Assembly: GCF_001592735.1 (NCBI RefSeq)
Contig: NZ_LUKE01000001.1
Span: 62,001 to 126,000, forward strand
Length of the DNA: 64,000 nt
Direction: 5' to 3'
Origin: Bdellovibrio bacteriovorus
Lineage (GTDB): Bacteria; Bdellovibrionota; Bdellovibrionia; Bdellovibrionales; Bdellovibrionaceae
The translations under genes and the position numbers were made by a program. This document shows, piece by piece, positions 27,233 to 36,026 of this stretch. Below the pieces are notes generated by a model. It was not told the DNA's origin. It saw nothing but the letters and a program-made list of their open reading frames with translations, and ran no database searches. The first letter of the stretch is position 1. Each line of letters begins with the position of its first letter.

Positions 27233-27337
27233 TTACTTCTTTCTTCTTTTTTCAAGAAAGATAAAAAGAATGATAAATATGATAGCGGGAATAATAATAA
27301 AAAGAAGCGGAATCAGCTTGGCGCTAATATCGGGCAT
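27233..27337 (-). CDS. 34-aa single-pass membrane peptide upstream of nhaA
   Basis: The ATG at 27337 has GGAG about 6 bp upstream. The peptide is a short polar N-terminus, one strong hydrophobic helix (mostly Leu, Ile, Phe) and a basic tail (EKRRKK), giving an N-out/C-in orientation by the positive-inside rule. It ends 3 bp before the nhaA ATG, so it may be a regulatory subunit or leader of NhaA. No homologue recalled. Confidence 0.6.
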   Translation of the reverse strand: MPDISAKLIPLLFIIIPAIIFIILFIFLEKRRKK

Positions 27338-27439
27338 AGGAGTCTCCATTTTTTTATAAAATGGCGACCCTACCATCGAACTTACTTTTGACTTGGATAA
27401 GTCAAAACCCTTTTATTCAATTAGTCATATTATGGCTGA

Positions 27440-28603
27440 TCAGAGGTAATTTGTCATCCCAAATCCGATGATCGCACCTGCAAGGACCAACCAAGCCGAG
27501 TTCACCTTAAATCGCACTAATAATATTGCAGAGAAACATGCCAAAAGAGCCGTGGTGACATCAATGACCGAACTTTTTGCCAAGAAAAAGGCCGTCACTG
27601 TCATGACCGCTAAAGAAGCGACATTGACGGCATCAAGAACTGACGAAGCCAATCGCGATGCGCGCAAGCGCGGTATGAAGGGAGCTGATATCGCCACGAA
27701 AAAAAAGGCCGGAAAAAATATTCCTAAAGTGGCAAGGACTGCGCCCGCGGGACCGGATAAAACGTAACCAATAAATGTCGCCGTGGTAAAAACCGGCCCC
27801 GGAGTAAACTGTCCCACCGCCACCGCGTCTAACAATTGGGCTTCGGTCAACCAATGCCAGTTATCAACCAAATCAGCTCTTAAAAAAGCCAATAGCACAT
27901 AACCACTGCCAAACAGAACCGATCCGACTTTCAGAAAAAATAAAAAAAGTTTTTCATTTGAAAATGGCAAGAGAGCCGCTGATGAAACAGCTAGCGACGC
28001 CGCCGCCAGCGTGCCTTCATTTTTTCCCGGGATAAATGCAAAACCTGAAAGAGCCCCTTTGCTTCGATATAAATAAAACGCGCCAGCAATAACACCAGCG
28101 CCAAAGATGGTCGTAAGCTCCCCGACCCCGGCGGCATTTAAAACAATGGCGGTCACACCTAAAGCCGCTAAAAAGCCGGATTTAACTGCGGACTTACTTA
28201 AGCTCCAAATCGCTTGGAGGACAACGGCGATGATCACGGGCTTAATGCCATACATGATGGAATGTAAAGCCGGCAGATTTCCGTAAGTGACATAAACCCA
28301 CGCAACGGCGGACACGATCATGACGGCCGGAAAAATAAATGCGACACCTGCCACGATCAATCCACGCCATCCGGCCCGTTTGTGGCCGATATGAATCGCA
28401 AGTTCAGTGGAGTTTGGGCCAGGAATAAAATTGGTGGCGCTTAAAAGATCTAAGAACTCTTCTTGACTGAGCCACTTGCGCCGAACGACCACTTCATTTT
28501 GCATCATCGCAATGTGCGCCGCCGGACCGCCAAAAGCGGTGGTGCCCAGCTTTAAAAAGAGCCAAAATAATTCTTTTAAAATTTTCGTATTAGTGCGCAC
28601 CGA
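27440..28603 (-). CDS. chrA: Chromate transporter ChrA
   Basis: Two homologous halves with the CHR family hallmark FGGPAAHIAMM near the start and a second copy-like segment GSGYVLLAFL in the other half; about 388 aa, a long-chain ChrA. About ten membrane helices. The GTG at 28603 is chosen over an upstream TTG, because it overlaps the stop of the upstream small gene by only 14 bp; the start is not certain. ChrA exports chromate by proton-driven antiport. Confidence 0.85.
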   Translation of the reverse strand, partial: SVRTNTKILKELFWLFLKLGTTAFGGPAAHIAMMQNEVVVRRKWLSQEEFLDLLSATNFIPGPNSTELAIHIGHKRAGWRGLIVAGVAFIFPAVMIVSAVAWVYVTYGNLPALHSIMYGIKPVIIAVVLQAIWSLSKSAVKSGFLAALGVTAIVLNAAGVGELTTIFGAGVIAGAFYLYRSKGALSGFAFIPGKNEGTLAAASLAVSSAALLPFSNEKLFLFFLKVGSVLFGSGYVLLAFLRADLVDNWHWLTEAQLLDAVAVGQFTPGPVFTTATFIGYVLSGPAGAVLATLGIFFPAFFFVAISAPFIPRLRASRLASSVLDAVNVASLAVMTVTAFFLAKSSVIDVTTALLACFSAILLVRFKVNSAWLVLAGAIIGFGMTNYL

Positions 28604-28877
28604 TCGCCAGATTGAAATCAAATTCTGAAATCGCTTCAATGCCTTCTTCTTCCAGAATGTCCTGCACCACGATTTCAGCATCTAACAACTGGTTTACGTT
28701 GTCGCTGACAAAGCTCGTTTTAAAGATGACTTTCTTTTTAGAATCTTCCGCGCCGATCACGGCCACACAGCCTTCAAGGCCTGTTATAAAAACCCCACCC
28801 AGCTCTTCGGCTGCGGCGTTAAGTTCTTTTAAATGCGTCTTAATAAGTTTTGTGGCTTCGGCTTTGAATGCTTGCAT
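28590..28877 (-). CDS. Small 95-aa alpha/beta protein, unknown
   Basis: A soluble 95-aa protein, no signal. The pattern (helix, VFITGLEGCVAVIGAED, KKKVIFKTSFVSD, then an acidic helix) suggests a small alpha/beta fold of about Roadblock size, but this is only a resemblance. It overlaps the chrA start by 14 bp, so co-translation is likely. Function unknown. Confidence 0.55.
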   Translation of the reverse strand: MQAFKAEATKLIKTHLKELNAAAEELGGVFITGLEGCVAVIGAEDSKKKVIFKTSFVSDNVNQLLDAEIVVQDILEEEGIEAISEFDFNLAIGAH

Positions 28878-28972
28878 GCGGGGTAATATACCTGGCTTGG
28901 TTTTATTTGCAATATGCGCGGCGCATTGTTTTTGAGTCTATCTCCTTTAAAAATGCATTAAAAGGAGTTTTC

Positions 28973-29524
28973 ATGACCCCGTATGTTTACCACTTTAAGC
29001 CTCAAGGCATGTTTGGTGATCGCCTTTTTCCTTTAAACCGATTGAAAGACCAGCACCCGGCCGTGTACGAAGAGCACGTCAAAAAATACAAAGGCCGCGA
29101 ACGCCTTCTTAGCCGAGAAATTCCTTTACTGAATTGCCTATGGAATGACGTCCTTCATATCTCCCCGATCCATCCACAACTCGTCATGGATACCTGGCGC
29201 GCCGAAGGACTTTATCCTGCGACCCGCCCCGCAGTGCAAATCGAAGTCTACAAGATCCCGGTGGATCTTTTGACTGAAGACACCACCGCTTGTTACCAGT
29301 CCTTTAATTTTGATTATGAAAACTACCAACCAGAAAATGAAAAGTTTTGGGCGTTTAAAAAGTCTGATTATGCAGAACAAACCGAAGTCTCTGCAAAACA
29401 GATTGAAATTTGGACATCCGACACCGCCAAGGGTCGACGATTGTTTTGGTACAGCCATACGATGCACGTCCTAGCGATGCAGGAGATTGACGTGGCAAAT
29501 TGTGAGCTCATTACCTGCACTTAG
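28973..29524 (+). CDS. Uncharacterised 183-aa protein
   Basis: ATG at 28973 with AAAAGGAG 5 bp upstream (the in-frame start at 28868 is rejected). The sequence (YHFKPQGMFGDRLFPLNRL, LLNCLWNDVLHISPIHP) resembles a family often called a group-specific protein in Bacillus, from memory and without a search. Soluble, no signal. Function unknown. Confidence 0.55.
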   Translation: MTPYVYHFKPQGMFGDRLFPLNRLKDQHPAVYEEHVKKYKGRERLLSREIPLLNCLWNDVLHISPIHPQLVMDTWRAEGLYPATRPAVQIEVYKIPVDLLTEDTTACYQSFNFDYENYQPENEKFWAFKKSDYAEQTEVSAKQIEIWTSDTAKGRRLFWYSHTMHVLAMQEIDVANCELITCT

Positions 29525-29566
29525 TCCTGCCTGTGTATCATCGCGAGCCAATAACAATCTAACGTA

Positions 29567-29595
29567 TTGACAAAATTTCTATCTCGGACAATAAT
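29567..29595 (+). promoter_or_regulatory. Sigma-70 promoter of the AhpD/Rrf2 operon
   Basis: TTGACA at 29567-29572 is followed after exactly 17 bp by AATAAT (29590-29595), a near-consensus -35/-10 pair 26 bp before the ATG at 29621. The -10 box lies inside the operator palindrome. Confidence 0.75.
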
Positions 29596-29606
29596 TATCC
29601 GAGATA
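29580..29606 (+). promoter_or_regulatory. Perfect 9-9-9 palindrome, likely Rrf2 operator
   Basis: TATCTCGGA, a 9-bp spacer and TCCGAGATA form a perfect inverted repeat. It covers the -10 box of the promoter in front of the AhpD-like and Rrf2 genes. Rrf2 regulators bind dyads of about this size, so autorepression by the downstream Rrf2 gene is the simplest reading. Confidence 0.75.
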
Positions 29607-29620
29607 GAAATGGAGACAAA

Positions 29621-30097
29621 ATGCCAAGACTTAATTATTTCGCCCTTGCTATGCCGGCCTTTCAACACTTAGGAGCGTTGGATCAATACTGCAAAAAAAG
29701 CTCTGTCGATCAGACCATCATGCGCCTGGTGCAGATTTATGCGTCTCAGCTTAACGGCTGCGCTTTTTGCGTGGACATTCATTGTAAGGAAGCTAAAATT
29801 GCAGGCGAGCGCGAGCTAAGAATTTACCATGTGCCCGTGTGGGAAGAGTCCCCGCTTTTTTCGGATAAAGAAAAGGCCGCTTTCGAGTGGACCAAAGCGG
29901 TGACTTTAATTAATCAAGGGCCGGTTTCTGATGAGTTGTTTCAAAAAATGCAACAGCACTTTAGCGATCAGGAGATTGTAGATCTTAATATGCAAATCGC
30001 ATTTATTAATTTATTCAATCGCTTTGCCGCGACCTTCAAATCAGTCCCAGGTGAAAGAGATAAAGTTTTAGGCCTGGAGAAAGCGAATCTTTCGTGA
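29621..30097 (+). CDS. AhpD-like carboxymuconolactone decarboxylase family protein
   Basis: A 158-aa CMD/AhpD-type protein; the in-frame TTG at 29567 is rejected because GGAG precedes the ATG at 29621. The redox motif is CAFC in NGCAFCVDIHCKEA, with the His of the AhpD proton relay. Members are peroxidase or alkylhydroperoxide-reductase partners. The stop overlaps the Rrf2 start (GTGA). It is probably redox- or peroxide-responsive and controlled by that regulator. Confidence 0.85.
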   Translation: MPRLNYFALAMPAFQHLGALDQYCKKSSVDQTIMRLVQIYASQLNGCAFCVDIHCKEAKIAGERELRIYHVPVWEESPLFSDKEKAAFEWTKAVTLINQGPVSDELFQKMQQHFSDQEIVDLNMQIAFINLFNRFAATFKSVPGERDKVLGLEKANLS

Positions 30098-30579
30098 TTT
30101 TAGGAAATCAGGTCGAGTGGGCCCTTCACTGCATCATGATCTTAGGGAGTGTCCCTGAGGGCAAACTGTTAAATTCAAAAGCCCTCGCCGAATTTCACGG
30201 AGTTCCTAAGGAATATCTTTCAAAATGTTTGCAACTATTATCGCAGGCCGGATTGGTGAAAACCACTTCCGGCCCTTATGGTGGATACAGCTTGGCAAAA
30301 ACCCCGGATAAGATTTCTTTTTTGGATGTGGTTGAAGCGGTAGAAGGCACGACCAAAACTTTTAAATGCAACGAAATCCGCAGAAACAATCCCTGCCTTG
30401 CAAAGTCCGACCGCAAGTTTTCAGGCCTATGCGGTATCGCCGCCGTCATGCACGAAGCCGACGAAGCCTGGAGGCAATCGCTTCGTAAACGAAAACTTTC
30501 TGATATCACTGATTATCTTGCCGATGGGGTTAGCAAGGAAACCATGAAGAATTTCGCAGTGTGGATTGAGGAGCATTGA
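30094..30579 (+). CDS. Rrf2-family transcriptional regulator
   Basis: A 161-aa winged-helix regulator: HTH region LAEFHGVPKEYLSKCLQLLSQAGLV and wing PYGGYSLAKT. Cys92, Cys101 and Cys113 lie in the dimer region (KC...PC...LCG), the pattern of Fe-S binding or redox-sensing Rrf2 proteins such as NsrR and IscR. It starts at GTG inside the stop of the AhpD-like gene. The palindrome at 29580-29606 is its likely operator. Confidence 0.9.
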   Translation: MILGNQVEWALHCIMILGSVPEGKLLNSKALAEFHGVPKEYLSKCLQLLSQAGLVKTTSGPYGGYSLAKTPDKISFLDVVEAVEGTTKTFKCNEIRRNNPCLAKSDRKFSGLCGIAAVMHEADEAWRQSLRKRKLSDITDYLADGVSKETMKNFAVWIEEH

Positions 30580-30581
30580 TC

Positions 30582-31673
30582 TTAAAAAATGCGGCGGCAC
30601 AATGAAGGTGTTCGCGCGATGATGCCTGGTAAGAACACCCGTTGAGCTGGCGTTAAAAACTTCACATAGGGATCAAAGGCCAATCCTGTTTCGGTGACAT
30701 ACTTGTAAAACGCCTCGGCCTTGGCTTCTTCGCTCATATACACGTTAGGAATTTTAACCTCGATAGATTTTCCAAGTGATTGGATGTGTTTGATACGTGC
30801 CTCTAAAAGTTCGGTTTGAATTAAAAAATCCAAGCTGCTTTCTTGCCCACGCATTGCGCGGATTTCAAATGTCTGAATAAGCAAATCAAAAGCTCGGTCT
30901 CCGATGCGATTGACGTTAAATGCCTGGTACTTAGTAGAAGGTGCCCAATCCTGCATGATCGTGACATTATAAACTTCTTTACGAACGCGTCTGGCAAAAG
31001 TATTGATGGATCTAATTTTACCGGCATCGACATCCGCACAGATTTGCGCAAACGCATCACGCTGGGCTTGCGGCAACATTCCCAACGGCGGAGCATTCGC
31101 CCGGTCGGCAGAAAAAATACCCATCGCAAGTTCCGGATGGTTAGAAAAATCCACCATAAAATTCTTTAAAAGTTTCACCGCCGCAACGCCATCCCCCAGG
31201 GCTGATACTGCCCCAATATGGATGTGACTGCCTGCCCAGTGTGTTCCCATGATTTCTGAAGCCGGCAATAAATCAACCGACGCCGCCGTATCAAAAATAT
31301 GTTTTTGAATGCGATCCTGGTATAATTTGATTTCCGCAACGGTTGAAGGTTTTGTTTGAACTTCAACCACCGCGGGGTCGGTCGCGATATCAAAGTACCA
31401 ACCATCGGGATAAGTGACGCGATAAGTTTTAACACCGTAACCGTTTTCTTTGGCTTGAATATAGCAATTAGCACAAGCGTTTCTAACCGCTTTCATCATA
31501 CGATCCCGGGCCGCTTCGCTTTCAGGACTGTTCACATAGCTGCCTTGGGCCGTTCGGTCGATAAGGTCATTGGTAAAATTAAACTCGGCCCCGAAGGTGG
31601 CTTGCGCCCAGGCGCTTGAGCTAAAGCTTGAAAAAGCTAAAATAAAGCTAAGCAGGGATTTTGGGCGAAACAT
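30582..31673 (-). CDS. Secreted amidoligase-like protein
   Basis: A 363-aa product with signal peptide (SSAWAQ). The ATG at 31673 has GGAGG 7 bp upstream. Near the N-terminus is FGAEFNF and near the middle GSHIHIGAVSALGDG; the E-x-N and HIH(I/V)G patterns recall the COOH-NH2 ligase (amidoligase) superfamily of the glutamine synthetase fold. A secreted amidoligase would be unusual. This is a tentative motif match. Confidence 0.45.
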   Translation of the reverse strand: MFRPKSLLSFILAFSSFSSSAWAQATFGAEFNFTNDLIDRTAQGSYVNSPESEAARDRMMKAVRNACANCYIQAKENGYGVKTYRVTYPDGWYFDIATDPAVVEVQTKPSTVAEIKLYQDRIQKHIFDTAASVDLLPASEIMGTHWAGSHIHIGAVSALGDGVAAVKLLKNFMVDFSNHPELAMGIFSADRANAPPLGMLPQAQRDAFAQICADVDAGKIRSINTFARRVRKEVYNVTIMQDWAPSTKYQAFNVNRIGDRAFDLLIQTFEIRAMRGQESSLDFLIQTELLEARIKHIQSLGKSIEVKIPNVYMSEEAKAEAFYKYVTETGLAFDPYVKFLTPAQRVFLPGIIARTPSLCRRIF

Positions 31674-31826
31674 GGAGCCTCCGGTTACCGTTCTTAGAAG
31701 CAAGAAGTATGCTGTTAATCGGGTCCATGGGGTCATCTGTGGTGGATTTCGATGTTTCGCTTTGAGACTGTGCCGAAAAGGGCGTTGGCGTGTCTAATGC
31801 TTGGGGTTTTTTGAGCAAAAAGGAAA
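31674..31826. other. Left boundary of the defence island
   Basis: A 153-bp gap with no gene. It carries the promoter of the amidoligase-like gene and the 3' flank of mcrC. No direct repeat, transposase remnant or copy of the tRNA-Met 3' end is seen here. Base composition turns more AT-rich to the right. Confidence 0.4.
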
Positions 31827-33146
31827 CTAAGGGCAATCTATCACACTTCTGATGGAGTCAACTAAAGCATTTTCGTCTGTCCTGAGATCTAAATGCAGAT
31901 TTATCGTTTTAACTAAAACACTTTCATCAGAACCGGAGATCCTAAACATCTTACTAACCTCAAACCCTTCCTGAGGATAAAGAAGAATCGGAATGATCTT
32001 GGAGCTCTCGGAGTGAATTTTGGTATATGCAAGTATCTGATATACGTCTGAGTTACGAATTCCATAATGAGCCTTAGAATTGGTTAGAATTTTATACTTT
32101 GTGTCTAATATAAATCGTCGTCCACCTTTAGTCTCAAGATAGATATCACTGAACGTCGAAAATCCTGACTTTCTTATGAATCCATTCTCAGAAAGCAAAT
32201 CACGTTCATGCGAGACAAGCTTTTTGTGCTTTTGATAAATCACATTATCAAGGCCAAGGGCTTTTTTATTGGCGACAATGACCTTGTAAATATATTCTTC
32301 AAACAAATCATTCATATCAAAAACAAAAGAGAACATTTCTGTGCTCTTTTGTCTAAAGGTGCATACGGACCTTTGCACAAACATTTTAGCCAACTCAAAC
32401 ACCTCCTGAAACGCTCTTTGGTGATTTGGCAAAACAACGGCCTCTACCGAGGAACGATCAAAAGTGCGTTCACTTACATCCGGAAGAAGTTTTATGACCT
32501 TATTAAGATTTCTGTACGAATCTGACGAGCGCGTTATATCTTTCAAAAAATTCGCGACAAATAAAAATAACTGATTCAATGGTGTATCTTGATTAACTTC
32601 ATCGAAACGGCAATACACTCGGGACTTATTAACTAAATTTCTCTTACGATCTTCTTTAAATAGAATCTTCCCCCTGATAAATGGAAGATTTTCTTCGACC
32701 GATGAGTACCCCAAAGGTCTTTCGAACAATAAAAGACTTAACAAATCATCGGCAAATATTTTAATAAAAAATTCTAAAAAATTTCCTATGTCTTTTTCAA
32801 GTAACGCCAGAGCCGACTTGTGATATTTGAAGTCATGGCATACCGAAAGCATATGAATCAAATTATTTCGAATGTGCGAATCACCTTCTCCATTGGAAAT
32901 GAGCTTAGGAAGAATCTCAAACTGAATATCACGGGAAACAACCACTCCTACATAATTTTTGGCCTTTATCGAAGTTGGTGAAACACTAAAAATAGATTCA
33001 TTCGGTACTATAGCTGTGGATAGCTTCTCCATCGCCTTAGGAAAAGAATGATGATTGCTAATTTCACTCAAAGATGTGGATATACGTCCATCAAACTTAG
33101 ATATGAATCCTGAGTATTCATAAAAGGTGTAAAGTTTAGGGTTCAA
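31827..33146 (-). CDS. mcrC: McrC nuclease subunit of McrBC system
   Basis: A 439-aa protein. N-terminal domain with VVVSRDIQFEILPKL, typical of McrC. The PD-(D/E)xK nuclease core is near the end: SDIYLE then FILDTKYK (acidic residues and Lys). McrBC cuts DNA containing methylcytosine or other modified bases and is a type IV restriction system. The ATG overlaps the mcrB stop by 4 bp. Confidence 0.9.
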   Translation of the reverse strand: MNPKLYTFYEYSGFISKFDGRISTSLSEISNHHSFPKAMEKLSTAIVPNESIFSVSPTSIKAKNYVGVVVSRDIQFEILPKLISNGEGDSHIRNNLIHMLSVCHDFKYHKSALALLEKDIGNFLEFFIKIFADDLLSLLLFERPLGYSSVEENLPFIRGKILFKEDRKRNLVNKSRVYCRFDEVNQDTPLNQLFLFVANFLKDITRSSDSYRNLNKVIKLLPDVSERTFDRSSVEAVVLPNHQRAFQEVFELAKMFVQRSVCTFRQKSTEMFSFVFDMNDLFEEYIYKVIVANKKALGLDNVIYQKHKKLVSHERDLLSENGFIRKSGFSTFSDIYLETKGGRRFILDTKYKILTNSKAHYGIRNSDVYQILAYTKIHSESSKIIPILLYPQEGFEVSKMFRISGSDESVLVKTINLHLDLRTDENALVDSIRSVIDCP

Positions 33147-35608
33147 GATGCCAGTTTCCTTATTAGTTCAGAAAATTTCTCATCTGACACGTCTTCCATT
33201 CTGATCCAATCGTAGCTTCTGCCGTCGTCTTCTTCTCCCCAGATAGATTCATCGACAAAATCATTAACTATTTCCTTAAGCTTGTTCCAGTCTCCGTGAA
33301 AATACTCTGACAGCATGGGCATAATTTCTGTGAACCAAACTTTTTTGAAATCCGTTAGATCACTAATCCGCTCTTTCATCAAAAAGCTATGGCCTAAACG
33401 ATAATCTCTACCTATGAACATTGCGATCGACCTATTTAGGTTATTAAGAACCTGCCTAATGGGCAAACCATCAACTTGCTCAGGCACTAGAGAATAATTA
33501 GGATTTAGCTCTACAAAAGAGAAGCGTCTTCTCAAAGCGATATCCATCATTGCGATCGACCGATCCGCGGTATTCATTGTCCCAATTATGTGTAGATTCT
33601 TGGGCACCACAAACTTTTGCTTTGAGTACGGCAGCTGAACTTTTACGCAGTTAGCCTCACCTTCCCGCTTACTTGACTCTATTACGGTAAGCAGCTCCCC
33701 AAAAACTTTCGAAATATTTGCCCTATTAATTTCATCGATGATGAAGACATACTTATCTTCGTCCACGGCCTTACTTGGGGACTTACCGACCAATGCAAGC
33801 ACGTCTGAGACCTTAGCACTTTTCATCCTATGAACAGATGGCGTCATTAATTTATTGCCACCATTTAGATGAAGAACTTCGTGAACCTGTTGATCAATCC
33901 ACTTCACTTTTCTTGTATGAGGATACCCAGGATTATCAGGTCTAAATTCATAGTCTCCAGTCACAATACCGATAGCTCTAATAGATGTTTGAGAATTAAA
34001 AACACAAATAATATCATTGATTTTCATCTCTTCAACAAACATCGTAAGTTGCTGTCTTCCTGCCGAATCGGGATGAGCATCGTAATATTCATTTATATCG
34101 TTTCTAGAAAAGTCGACATGATCAAAGCTCAGCATCGCGAGCCCCTTGCGCATCGCATTTTCAAACGTAGCGGGCTCAGTTCGACTTCCCAACGAAAGAC
34201 GCCAAACTTCAGATGATTCAGTTACCCCCTCAAAACGGCCCGCAATAGACCTGTTTCGCATGTTATCCACAAAATCTTTAAAAACTCCGTCTCGAAGTTC
34301 ATACTGGATAGACTTGTCCTCGCCGAAGCTTGGAAAGATACCTTCCATAAACTCTTCATACGAATATGAAGAGTGAAAAGTTACAAAACCAATTTTTTTA
34401 AGTTCTCTAAGGTCTTCAAACCGACTCATAACCGCTCTGTGAAGCTCTTTAGGGTCACTGATCTGTGGCAATCTACCATCGATAATTTCCACAGCTTCAT
34501 AAGCAGTACGAAAAGTCTTTCCTGTTCCTGGGGGGCCATAGAATATTTGATTCAGCGGTTTCTTCATTTGATTTTCTACTCTTTCTTGAGGAGCTATCTC
34601 ATTTGGTTTCACACCTCCTGGGATTGGGGTTAGTACCGACCCAGTGCTTTCTTGGTAAAGAGTATTTAGAATATTCACGAGTTCCCGAGGAGCTTCTGTT
34701 AAATAGGCACCTTGATTCAAGGAAAGGTTTTTATTGAAAAATAGGTTTTTGTGCTTGTCTAATAACATTCGAAGGATTGACTCAAATCGTTTGCTTAAAA
34801 TGAGCCCCCTAGAAATCGGTGGCTTTAGTCTTTCAAAGCCCTTAAGAGGGATGCGATACGCCTCCTCGCCCTGCCACTCTGTGCCCTCTATCCCTTCAAA
34901 CGTATCATCAACTACATTGGCAACCTGAGATATACCCGTTACGGCTTCATTATTCGTCAAATGAAATACAATATCCCCAGGTTGAACTTCTCTCATTACA
35001 CTGTAAATATCGCGACCATCCTTAGAGAGCTGAGGCGACCAGAGCGCCTTGCCAACTGCATCTGGCCCTACTACGCGATCAGGCCTATCCTTCGTTATAG
35101 TTTTCTCAACCCAATAACGTCTAGAAGGTGTCGCACCAAAGTCAAAACTGTCCACCTCATCTCGGGTCAAAATGAGGTCTCCAAATTGCCGCAAAAATTT
35201 TGGCAGCTCATTGGTACTTTTAGGAATTTCAAAGAAAACATTATCACTTCCCATTTTCTCTGAAAATTTGGAAATTCGATCGCTGTTCCAAACGTCTCTT
35301 TTCTTCGGAGCATAGTTCCAGATCAATTTACCATTTTCGACTTCATGAATTTCAAAGAGTGGCCCTATTTTTTTCCCTGTGTAAGCTACCAGATAATAGT
35401 TCCCATCTTCACGCCACTCGATGAAAAGAATATGAAATATCTGATTGCCACTTGTTACCTTTACCGCCCCCATAAGCGGCTTATCGTCAGCCCAGGTATG
35501 AAAGCCTTTTAAAGGCCGACCTTCTTGGATAACTTCCACAGCTAACTCGGGTGTGTTTTTATGTCTTTTAATTAGTTGGAAAATCTCTGATGCTTTTTTG
35601 TGATCCAT
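33143..35608 (-). CDS. mcrB: McrB-type AAA+ GTPase with EVE-like sensor modules
   Basis: An 821-aa protein. Order: an N-terminal domain of unknown type (1-145), an EVE/PUA-like module (about 164-270; PGDIVFHLTNNEAVTGISQV), then the McrB AAA+ motor: Walker A GPPGTGKT (358-365), Walker B VFIIDEINR (620-628) and the McrB-specific MNTADRS (678-684). Inside the motor a second PUA-like insertion lies at about 465-580 (INDIICVFNSQTSIRAIG). EVE domains read modified bases, so the module probably sets the specificity of McrC. No SD is visible at the ATG. Confidence 0.9.
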   Translation of the reverse strand: MDHKKASEIFQLIKRHKNTPELAVEVIQEGRPLKGFHTWADDKPLMGAVKVTSGNQIFHILFIEWREDGNYYLVAYTGKKIGPLFEIHEVENGKLIWNYAPKKRDVWNSDRISKFSEKMGSDNVFFEIPKSTNELPKFLRQFGDLILTRDEVDSFDFGATPSRRYWVEKTITKDRPDRVVGPDAVGKALWSPQLSKDGRDIYSVMREVQPGDIVFHLTNNEAVTGISQVANVVDDTFEGIEGTEWQGEEAYRIPLKGFERLKPPISRGLILSKRFESILRMLLDKHKNLFFNKNLSLNQGAYLTEAPRELVNILNTLYQESTGSVLTPIPGGVKPNEIAPQERVENQMKKPLNQIFYGPPGTGKTFRTAYEAVEIIDGRLPQISDPKELHRAVMSRFEDLRELKKIGFVTFHSSYSYEEFMEGIFPSFGEDKSIQYELRDGVFKDFVDNMRNRSIAGRFEGVTESSEVWRLSLGSRTEPATFENAMRKGLAMLSFDHVDFSRNDINEYYDAHPDSAGRQQLTMFVEEMKINDIICVFNSQTSIRAIGIVTGDYEFRPDNPGYPHTRKVKWIDQQVHEVLHLNGGNKLMTPSVHRMKSAKVSDVLALVGKSPSKAVDEDKYVFIIDEINRANISKVFGELLTVIESSKREGEANCVKVQLPYSKQKFVVPKNLHIIGTMNTADRSIAMMDIALRRRFSFVELNPNYSLVPEQVDGLPIRQVLNNLNRSIAMFIGRDYRLGHSFLMKERISDLTDFKKVWFTEIMPMLSEYFHGDWNKLKEIVNDFVDESIWGEEDDGRSYDWIRMEDVSDEKFSELIRKLAS

Positions 35609-35907
35609 TTCTTGTTTATCGGAATTCGGGCCAGATTATATATAGGACCTACGTCGATCAGAGTTTAAATACAAAACAGTCGATCAAGAAATACAATATT
35701 AGGAATAGCTCCTAGATATTTAGACCATCGCGAAGAATAAATATCTTATGCTTAGAGAAGAATTAAAATAACCGTGTCCGTTTTTTATTTCTAGAATCAA
35801 TAACCAAAACAAAATGTTAAATTTCAGTTAAATAATAATTTGAACCAAACTTTGTTAAAACCTTAAAAAATGCTAAAGCAAAAATTGATTAATCCGATAA
35901 ATTCTTA
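35609..35907. other. AT-rich divergent intergenic region
   Basis: Between mcrB and the ncRNA candidate. No gene. It should contain the mcrB promoter and that of the SLATT-RT locus; neither has an obvious consensus -35/-10. A short TAGGA...TCCTA dyad is near 35700. Confidence 0.4.
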
Positions 35908-36018
35908 GTGACGGGCTTTCACGAAAGTGAATTCCGTAGGAAGTTTCTAATGGCGAAATATGTTCCAAGTATTTAGACAATTGCTTTTTGCATTTAATGA
36001 TATTAGCAAGCCCGTCAC
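35908..36018 (+). ncRNA. Candidate structured ncRNA of the SLATT-RT system
   Basis: GTGACGGGCTT (35908-35918) and AAGCCCGTCAC (36008-36018) are perfectly complementary over 11 bp and enclose about 89 nt. Just inside the 5' arm TTCAC-GAAA-GTGAA (35918-35931) forms a hairpin closed by a GNRA tetraloop, and TTCC...GGAA (35932-35942) may add a small stem. The element lies 8 bp before the SLATT ATG. Many defence reverse transcriptases use an ncRNA of about this size encoded beside the RT. That it serves as template here is inferred. Confidence 0.6.
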
Positions 36019-36026
36019 ACCAAATT

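Noticed and set aside
26715-27359. 214-aa Lys/Ile/Ala-rich frame on the + strand
   Set aside because: Antisense shadow of nhaA and of the 34-aa ORF; low-complexity composition and no ribosome site.
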